This document shows positions 7,999 through 12,734 of a DNA stretch of 12,734 nt, one piece after another (position 1 is the first letter of the stretch; each line of letters begins with the position of its first letter). The translations under genes were made by a program, and so were the position numbers. The notes below the pieces were generated by a model. That model ran no database searches. It was not told the origin of the DNA and saw nothing but the letters and a program-made list of their open reading frames with translations. The stretch is from an uncultured Acetatifactor sp. (GTDB taxonomy: Bacteria; Bacillota; Clostridia; Lachnospirales; Lachnospiraceae): NCBI GenBank assembly GCA_910577185.1, contig CAJTLR010000088.1, positions 1-12,734 on the forward strand, in the 5' to 3' direction.

Positions 7999-8027
7999 TT
8001 TATATTAAAAAAGGTTCATGCTATAAT
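7999..8027 (+). promoter_or_regulatory. Extended -10 promoter for the two-component genes
   Basis: TATAAT (8022-8027) is preceded by TGC, giving the extended -10 form TGnTATAAT. At 17 bases' spacing the -35 position reads TTTATA (7999-8004), weak, which fits a promoter needing an activator at 7971-7992. Transcription would begin near 8034, inside the first palindrome of the repeat array, and give a leader of over 430 bases. Confidence 0.5.
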
Positions 8028-8391
8028 GTTGACACAGAAGGACACTGTGTCAACTTCTGATTCCATGTGTGCTGTTTCGGCTTCTGATTTCATGTGCACT
8101 GGTGCACACAGATTTATAGTATAATGTTGACACAGAAGGACATTGTGTCAACTATTGATTTCATGTGTGCTGTTTCGGCTTCTGATGCCATGTGAGCTGG
8201 CGCACACAGAATTATAGTATAATGTTGACACAGAAGGACACTGTGTCAACTATTGATTCCATGTGTGCTGTTTCGGCTTCTGATTCCATGTGCACTGACG
8301 TGCACGAAATTATGGTAAAATGTCGAAACAGAAAGGCGTAGTTTCGACTTCTGATTCCATGTGCGCTGACGCGCACGAAATTATGGTAAAT
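8022..8391 (+). repeat. Tandem array of 98-bp hairpin units with -10-like boxes
   Basis: Units begin with TATAATG at 8022, 8120 and 8218 and with TAAAATG at 8316, exactly 98 bases apart. A truncated start TAAAT follows at 8387, because the fourth unit is 71 bases. I count 10 differences between units 1 and 2 and 11 between units 2 and 3. Each unit holds a first inverted repeat (8028-8054, 8126-8152, 8224-8250, 8322-8348). It then has one or two TTCTGATTCCATGTG words and a second inverted repeat (8093-8108, 8191-8206, 8290-8305, 8361-8376). The first stem is GTTGACACAG/CTGTGTCAAC in units 1 and 3, has one G-T pair in unit 2, and becomes GTCGAAAC/GTTTCGAC in unit 4. The second stem changes from GTGCAC/GTGCAC in unit 3 to GTGCGC/GCGCAC in unit 4. 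Both arms change together. Function is unknown: repeated operators or structured RNA are the main options. Confidence 0.85.
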
Positions 8392-8466
8392 AAGTCCATG
8401 ATCATGGCAGGAAGAGGCCGAATGGCCATCCCTGCAGAAGGTTTGCGTACCGGAAAGGACGATAAA
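8392..8466 (+). promoter_or_regulatory. Leader end and ribosome binding site that sets the regulator start
   Basis: AAAGGA (8454-8459) sits 7 bases before the ATG at 8467 and supports that start. An in-frame ATG at 8320 lies inside the repeat array, lacks a ribosome binding site, and would add 49 residues unlike any receiver domain. The leader also has small dyads (CATGATCATG near 8398-8407; GGCC-AATG-type repeat near 8417-8428) of unknown meaning. Confidence 0.65.
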
Positions 8467-9153
8467 ATGTATCATATTTTGATATGCGATGACGAGAGGG
8501 ACATTGTAAATGCCCTGAAGATTTATCTCACAGATTCCAATTATGTATTACATGAGGCTTTTGACGGAAAAGAAGCCATACGGGTTGTGGAGGAGCAGGA
8601 TATTCACTTGGTGCTGATGGATATTATGATGCCGGAGATGGACGGAATAGAAGCCATGGTGAAAATCCGGGAGAAAAGCAATGTGCCCGTGATTCTGCTG
8701 ACAGCCAAATCGGAGGACTCGGACAAGGTTCTGGGTCTCACGGTAGGAGCGGACGACTACATTACAAAACCCTTTCACCCGGTGGAGGTGTCGGCCAGGG
8801 TGAAGTCCCAGCTGCGCAGATATATGCAGCTGGGATCAGGGAATGTGAAACCGGATGTGCTCAGATGCGGCGGAATCGAACTGGATGATGTGCAGAAAAA
8901 AGTGTCCCTGGACGGGGAAGAAATCTCCCTGACGCCCACGGAATATGAAATTCTGAAACTTCTGATGGGGAATCAGGGACGTGTGTTTTCTCCCAGGGAA
9001 ATTTATGGAAAAATCTGGAACGACGTGCCTTATGGAAGTGAAAATACAGTGGCGGTGCACATCAGGCATATCAGGGAGAAGGTGGAGATCAATCCGGCAG
9101 AACCAAGATATGTGAAAGTGGTGTGGGGGCAGGGGTATAAATGTGAAGGGTGA
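8467..9153 (+). CDS. OmpR/VanR-like response regulator
   Basis: This 228-aa DNA-binding regulator is activated by phosphorylation from its partner kinase encoded downstream. The receiver domain (about 1-118) has the acidic pair D8-D9, the phosphoacceptor D52 in LVLMDIMMPEMDG, T79 and K101 in the KPF motif. The winged-helix output domain (about 128-228) ends with the typical VVWGQGYK sequence (218-225), closest to VanR and related Firmicute regulators. I chose the start at 8467 because the protein then begins at MYHILICDDE, as usual, with AAAGGA correctly spaced. The upstream 540 bases carry a likely binding site for this class of regulator and the hairpin array. The target genes and signal cannot be read here. 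VanR-like sequence alone does not show glycopeptide resistance; no van genes are present. Confidence 0.93.
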   Translation: MYHILICDDERDIVNALKIYLTDSNYVLHEAFDGKEAIRVVEEQDIHLVLMDIMMPEMDGIEAMVKIREKSNVPVILLTAKSEDSDKVLGLTVGADDYITKPFHPVEVSARVKSQLRRYMQLGSGNVKPDVLRCGGIELDDVQKKVSLDGEEISLTPTEYEILKLLMGNQGRVFSPREIYGKIWNDVPYGSENTVAVHIRHIREKVEINPAEPRYVKVVWGQGYKCEG

Positions 9154-9300
9154 AGGCCCGGCAGGGGAAAGCGGTAAGAGATGAAAACAAACCGGCCTGC
9201 GGCAGCTCAGAACAAGAAAAGTTCCTTGTCCGGGAAAAGAGACTGTGGAAAACGCCAGAAGGGAAAAGAAGCGGAGAAAACATACTCCAGGGAAGGGGAC

Positions 9301-9307
9301 GGAGGAG
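9301..9307 (+). promoter_or_regulatory. Ribosome binding site that sets the kinase start
   Basis: GGAGGAG lies 6 bases before the ATG at 9314. The same frame also offers a GTG at 9245, but that has no good ribosome binding site, so 9314 is preferred. Confidence 0.75.
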
Positions 9308-9313
9308 ATTGTC

Positions 9314-11416
9314 ATGTCAAAGAAAACGGTAAAAGAAACAAATTCATACGAAATTACAGAAAATGCAGAAAGAGATGAAAAATACGAACCCGGAGAAAAT
9401 GAGGGAGGAGCGGCAGAAGGGACAGAGGGGAGCATGGAAAACCCCCAAAAGGGAAAGAAATACAGGCTGACGGGATCCCTGGCTGCAAAAATAGTTTCCT
9501 TTTTCCTTCTGGCAGGATTCAGTTTCGTGGGACTGACCGCAGCAGTATTATGTATTTATATGGGGCAGCGGGGTTTCTATGCAAACAGTCTGGAACAGGT
9601 GCAGCTGCGTGGGCTGAAAGAGCTGGGTGTGGGCAAAATATTTGATGTGTCACACTATCTGGCCCGGGGGAATATCGAAGAGGCCCAGGCGGTCTGTGAA
9701 AATACAAATATGGACGTGGAAATGATCCGGGAGGATAAGACGGGCGGGGAGAGCATTCTCTGGGGAACCTGGGATGGTTATGAGACGGAATTTATCATGG
9801 AAATCCGGATGAAGCTGGATGCCAGGAAAGAAACGGTCATACTGAACGGACATAAGCTGCAAAACACAGAAGAATATTTGTTCAGGGCTTATTTCAAACC
9901 GGATTTTCCGGAAGAAGACAATTTACGCAGGGCAGCGATGTTTACAGTGCATTTATATGAGGCAAAGTTTGGAATGATTGCCCTGGCGGCCGGCAGCCTG
10001 CTCATGAGCTTTGTTTTGTTTATTTTCCTGATGTGCAGTGCAGGGCACAAGAACGGACAGAAGGGCATAGTGCCGGGCCCCCTGACAGAAATTCATCTGG
10101 ATGTGCTGACATTTCTGTTCGGAGCCATGGTTGCCGTGACAGGGAACATACTGTTAAATCCGCGTTCCTTTTCGGATGAGCTGAGCCTTATGGCCGGGCT
10201 GGTAGTGGGAGGAACATTTCTGGCGGTCTGGATCACCATGTACTGCATGGAATTTGCATTGCGGGTGAAGCTTGGGAAATGCTGGAAATACAGCCTCTGT
10301 TACATTGGGCTGAAGAAAATATGGAAGATGGTCTGTTTTCTGGGCCGGGGGCTGATATCTGCCGCCAGGGCGGTTCCCCTGATGCCGGTAACCCTGACTG
10401 GGTATCTGGGTCTGTGTATTCTGGAATTCATGGTATTGGTGTATGTGTGGACAGAGGAAGTATTTTATTTCTGGGTCTTTGAGAAGGTGGTTCTGCTGGC
10501 ATTTCTGATGTATATCGTTATGGTCTGCAGGAAACTTCTGAATGCCAGCAGGGCACTGGCCCAGGGCAGGGAAAATTATGTGGTGGATACTGCGGGGATG
10601 CCGGGGGAGTTTAAGGAACATGGGGAAAATCTGAACAGCCTGGGTCAGGGGATCTCCAGGGCAGTGGCAGAGCGGCTGAAAAGTGAGCGGCTGAAGACGG
10701 AACTGATCTCAAATGTTTCCCATGATCTCAAAACGCCGCTGACTTCCATTATCAATTACGCGGATCTGATCTATGAAGAGACCAAGTCCGCGGGGAATTT
10801 GCAGGAAGAGCAGGGAGGCGTAAAAGTGGATCAGGTAAAAATCAGGGAGTATGCGCAGGTGCTGCTGCGCCAGTCAGGGCGGCTGAAAAAACTGCTGGAA
10901 GATTTGCTGGAAGCATCCAAGGCCACCACAGGGAACCTGGAGGTGACGCTGGAGCCGTGTCAGGTAGGAGTACTCTTGTCCCAGGCGGTAGGGGAATACC
11001 AGCAGAGAATGGAGGAGAAGGGACTGAATCTGATTGTCCGCACGTCGGAGGAAGAAGTAAAAATCATGGCAGACGGCAGACGGCTGTGGAGGATATTTGA
11101 TAATCTGCTGAACAATATCTGTAAATACGCCCAGGAAAAATCCAGGGTTTATCTGAGTGTGGAGACCGCAGGGGAGAGAGTGCTGGTGATCTTCCGCAAT
11201 ATGTCCAAGTTTCCGCTGGACATTTCCGCGGACGAGCTGGAGGAGCGGTTTGTGCGGGGAGATAAATCACGTCACATGGAAGGAAACGGGCTGGGGCTGT
11301 CCATTGCCAAGAGCCTGGTGGAGCTGCAAAACGGCAGAATGGATATTGTGACCGATGGGGATTTATTCAAGGTGATTCTGGATTTCCCGGTATATGATCC
11401 GGTACCGCTGTCCTGA
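9314..11416 (+). CDS. Polytopic sensor histidine kinase
   Basis: This 700-aa membrane kinase senses a signal and phosphorylates the regulator encoded upstream. Residues 1-50 are polar and charged. A first membrane helix (about 59-82) is followed by an extracellular region (about 84-218). Further helices lie near 221-241, 263-280, 292-312, 355-378 and 387-405. The dimerisation domain carries the phosphoacceptor H470 in SNVSHDLKTPLTSI. The ATPase domain has the N box FDNLLNNICKYA (595-606), an F-box-like EERFVRGD (643-650) and the G2 box GNGLGLSIAK (657-666). The usual D-x-G-x-G (G1) motif is replaced by IFRNMSKFPLD (626-636), a variant I associate with VanS-like clostridial kinases. The gap of 160 bases to the regulator gene is larger than normal for such pairs. 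Signal unknown. Confidence 0.9.
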   Translation: MSKKTVKETNSYEITENAERDEKYEPGENEGGAAEGTEGSMENPQKGKKYRLTGSLAAKIVSFFLLAGFSFVGLTAAVLCIYMGQRGFYANSLEQVQLRGLKELGVGKIFDVSHYLARGNIEEAQAVCENTNMDVEMIREDKTGGESILWGTWDGYETEFIMEIRMKLDARKETVILNGHKLQNTEEYLFRAYFKPDFPEEDNLRRAAMFTVHLYEAKFGMIALAAGSLLMSFVLFIFLMCSAGHKNGQKGIVPGPLTEIHLDVLTFLFGAMVAVTGNILLNPRSFSDELSLMAGLVVGGTFLAVWITMYCMEFALRVKLGKCWKYSLCYIGLKKIWKMVCFLGRGLISAARAVPLMPVTLTGYLGLCILEFMVLVYVWTEEVFYFWVFEKVVLLAFLMYIVMVCRKLLNASRALAQGRENYVVDTAGMPGEFKEHGENLNSLGQGISRAVAERLKSERLKTELISNVSHDLKTPLTSIINYADLIYEETKSAGNLQEEQGGVKVDQVKIREYAQVLLRQSGRLKKLLEDLLEASKATTGNLEVTLEPCQVGVLLSQAVGEYQQRMEEKGLNLIVRTSEEEVKIMADGRRLWRIFDNLLNNICKYAQEKSRVYLSVETAGERVLVIFRNMSKFPLDISADELEERFVRGDKSRHMEGNGLGLSIAKSLVELQNGRMDIVTDGDLFKVILDFPVYDPVPLS

Positions 11417-11447
11417 GACACATCCGGATAGCTTGTGAGAACAATTT

Positions 11448-11489
11448 GGGGCAGCACCAAAACGATCTGTGCCCCTGAATGGTTCAGGG
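11448..11489 (+). other. Two overlapping hairpins after the kinase gene
   Basis: GGGGCA (11448-11453) can pair with TGCCCC (11470-11475), and CCCTGAA (11473-11479) can pair perfectly with TTCAGGG (11483-11489). The two share bases 11473-11475 and so exclude each other. No T-run follows, so these are not standard terminators. Confidence 0.35.
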
Positions 11490-11527
11490 AACGGTAGGCA
11501 GAAGCTGTTTTAAAGGAAATGGGATAA

Positions 11528-11559
11528 AGAGGACTCTGGCTTTCGGGCCGGAGTTCTTT
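11528..11559 (+). terminator. Probable terminator hairpin with TTCG loop
   Basis: A long stem with several G-T pairs joins AGAGGACTCTGGCT to GGCCGGAGTTCTTT around a TTCG tetraloop (11542-11545). The 3' side ends in TTCTTTAAT rather than a pure T-run, so termination may be incomplete. It would close the two-component operon before the promoter at 11578. Confidence 0.5.
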
Positions 11560-11577
11560 AATATCCTCTGTCACAAC

Positions 11578-11606
11578 TTGAAATCAATGGAGTTTGATAG
11601 TATACT
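11578..11606 (+). promoter_or_regulatory. Promoter of the Rpn-like remnant
   Basis: TTGAAA (11578-11583) and TATACT (11601-11606) are 17 bases apart, close to the sigma-A consensus. The site lies 30 bases before the GTG start of the broken nuclease gene, with AGGAG at 11623-11627. Confidence 0.55.
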
Positions 11607-11635
11607 GAGAGAAGCAGAGGGAAGGAGCCGTAAGG

Positions 11636-12359
11636 GTGGCAAAGAAAACACAGGACTTAAAACCAGATACAGTGCTAAAGAATTACTGGAGCGGTAATGA
11701 GCAGTTTGCCGATCTCTTCAATGCAGTGCTGTTTGAGGGGAAACAAGTCATCAGGCCAGAGGAGCTGGAGGATGTGGATACGGAGGAATCCTCTGTATTG
11801 GAGCATAAAGACTATGCGGAGAGCATCAGAGCATCCAGAGACAATATATGTGTACTATGGTGAGAAGCCATGGGATGGGGCAGTATCGCTCCATGGGATG
11901 TTAAATATTCCCGAAGAGATGAAAGCATTTGTGAATGATTATAAGATTCTGCTTGTGGAGGCGCGGGAGAACAGCCTGACACTCCGTAATATGAAGAATG
12001 TAGCTTTTTTCAATCTGATGAAAGTGATTCTTGATAAAAGTCTGTCAAGGGATGAAGCAAGGAAAAAAGTCATAGACTATGCAAAGGAACACAAGGTAGA
12101 TAAATCTGTGATTATGACAGTGGCAGGAGCAACAAACTGTAAGATTGATTACAATGCATTATCTGAGAAAGGAGACTTTGATATGTGTACTTTGTTTGAT
12201 GAAATCGCAAAAGAAAATGAAGTAAAAGGCATTGTTGAGACAGGATTTGACTTTGGGCTATCTGAAAATGATATATTGAAAAGGTTACAGGAGAAGCTGA
12301 ATCTGTCATTGCAGATGGCACAGGAATACATCAAAATGTTTGGAAAGCAGACAGTGTAA
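11636..12359 (+). pseudogene. Rpn-family PD-(D/E)XK nuclease/transposase, internally deleted
   Basis: The gene starts with GTG (AGGAG 8 bases upstream) and reads MAKKTQDLKPDTVLKNYWSG onward to residue 70 (SRDN, ending at 11845). It then runs out of frame and stops at 11863. The family sequence resumes in another frame at VYYGEKPWDG (11850) and continues for 169 residues to the stop at 12357-12359. From my knowledge of this Lachnospiraceae group (about 300 residues), some 60-70 residues between RDNI and VYYGEKPW are missing. That segment includes the ExQ-type part of the nuclease core. The 3' portion is otherwise undamaged, so the deletion may be recent. Intact Rpn proteins act in RecA-independent recombination; this copy should be inactive. 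A sequencing error alone cannot explain the missing residues. Confidence 0.8.
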
Positions 12360-12383
12360 CAGGCTGATTGTAAAGGCATTATG

Positions 12384-12407
12384 AATCCCCCCAATATGGG
12401 GGATTTT
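12384..12407 (+). terminator. Hairpin after the Rpn-like remnant
   Basis: AATCCCCC (12384-12391) pairs perfectly with GGGGGATT (12398-12405) around a 6-base loop, followed by only a short T-run (TTTT counting the stem end). It lies 25 bases after the stop and is probably the terminator of the former nuclease gene. Confidence 0.55.
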
Positions 12408-12683
12408 GCCATCTGGAGCCAGACAGGCCCTGGTTGGCAGAGGAATGTCAGTTTTGCCAGTAAAATCAATACTTTTAAGGGTCTTGGAGCGAAGAAAAAG
12501 CCTATTTTTTATAATATTATTCCCTTTTCGGAATTGTGTATCCATTAAAAACGGGCTTATAAATATACATTGCAAGCAAATATTTTATAATCAAGTATAT
12601 AAATCGGGATTTGCAGATGAATTTCTTGAACTTTCCCTATTTTTCAAGGCTTTTAGAGCCTCATATAGTGAATTGATATGTAT
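12408..12683. other. AT-rich stretch without a recognised gene
   Basis: The DNA is clearly richer in A and T than the coding part of the window. One + frame is open without stop from about 12484 to the window end, but it has no ATG, no ribosome binding site and an unnatural Phe/Ile-rich composition. A minus-strand open frame covers 12306-12575 but lacks support. I see no insertion sequence ends. -10-like words are frequent because of base composition and cannot be trusted. Confidence 0.4.
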
Positions 12684-12730
12684 TTTCCCTTGTTTTTGCC
12701 CTTATGGGCAGGTTACAAGGGAAAGTTTTT
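12684..12730 (+). terminator. Strong two-part terminator hairpin at window end
   Basis: TTTCCCTTGT (12684-12693) pairs perfectly with ACAAGGGAAA (12715-12724), with an inner stem GCCC/GGGC (12698-12701 with 12706-12709). GTTTTT follows (12725-12730). The T-run is on the + strand only. No accepted gene lies between this and the previous terminator, so it may end a small RNA or a read-through transcript. Confidence 0.6.
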
Positions 12731-12734
12731 GTGA

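Noticed and set aside
8022..8391. CRISPR array
   Set aside because: The whole 98-bp unit is repeated with no unique spacers, and internal palindromes and -10-like boxes are part of each unit.
8320..8466. N-terminal extension of the response regulator from the ATG at 8320
   Set aside because: This start lies inside the repeat array without a ribosome binding site, and the extra 49 residues match no receiver domain. The start at 8467 has AAAGGA well placed.
8467..11416. Glycopeptide-resistance (van) locus
   Set aside because: The regulator and kinase are VanR/VanS-like only in general family terms; no vanH, vanA-type ligase or vanX gene is in the window.
12306..12575. Minus-strand 89-codon open frame near the right end
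   Set aside because: It overlaps the end of the Rpn-like gene and its terminator hairpin, and has no convincing ribosome binding site or domain. A short hypothetical gene cannot be fully excluded.

Overview
The window looks like chromosomal DNA from a Firmicute of class Clostridia, most likely a Lachnospiraceae member. This rests on strong AGGAGG-type ribosome binding sites, moderate GC in the coding part, a YlmH homologue, a CmpB-type membrane protein, a VanR/VanS-like two-component pair and an Rpn-family nuclease remnant of the type common in that family. No rRNA, tRNA, CRISPR array or intact insertion sequence was seen. All genes I accept are on the + strand.

Layout. (1) 97-2415: an ABC exporter made of an ATPase and a multi-spanning permease, translationally linked. 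(2) 2528-3576: pyrF (orotidine 5'-phosphate decarboxylase) behind its own good promoter. (3) 3693-7804: a tightly spaced run of four genes. It holds a CobW/COG0523 metal-chaperone GTPase with a large His/Cys repeat tail, a second CobW-type GTPase fused to a DUF1980/YcgQ-like C-terminal domain, a YlmH-like S4 RNA-binding protein and a CmpB-family membrane protein, closed by a terminator at 7885-7923. (4) 7924-8466: a 540-base non-coding control region. It carries an 11-bp direct repeat like a PhoB/OmpR-type operator, an extended -10 promoter, and a tandem array (three 98-bp copies plus one 71-bp copy) of hairpin-forming units whose arms change in a compensatory way between copies. (5) 8467-11416: an OmpR-family response regulator and a polytopic histidine kinase, the likely output of that control region. 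(6) 11578-12359: a promoter and an Rpn-family (PD-(D/E)XK) nuclease gene broken by an internal out-of-frame deletion. (7) 12360-12734: AT-rich DNA with two terminator-like hairpins and no gene I can support.

How the parts may work together. The two CobW GTPases plus the DUF1980 domain point to handling of a transition metal, probably zinc, but no Zur-like site was found. The two-component system probably regulates itself through the 11-bp repeat. The repeated hairpin array in its leader is the part of the window I cannot match to a known system and is the best candidate for something undescribed. The ATPase-permease pair at the left and the pyrF gene have no evident link to the rest.
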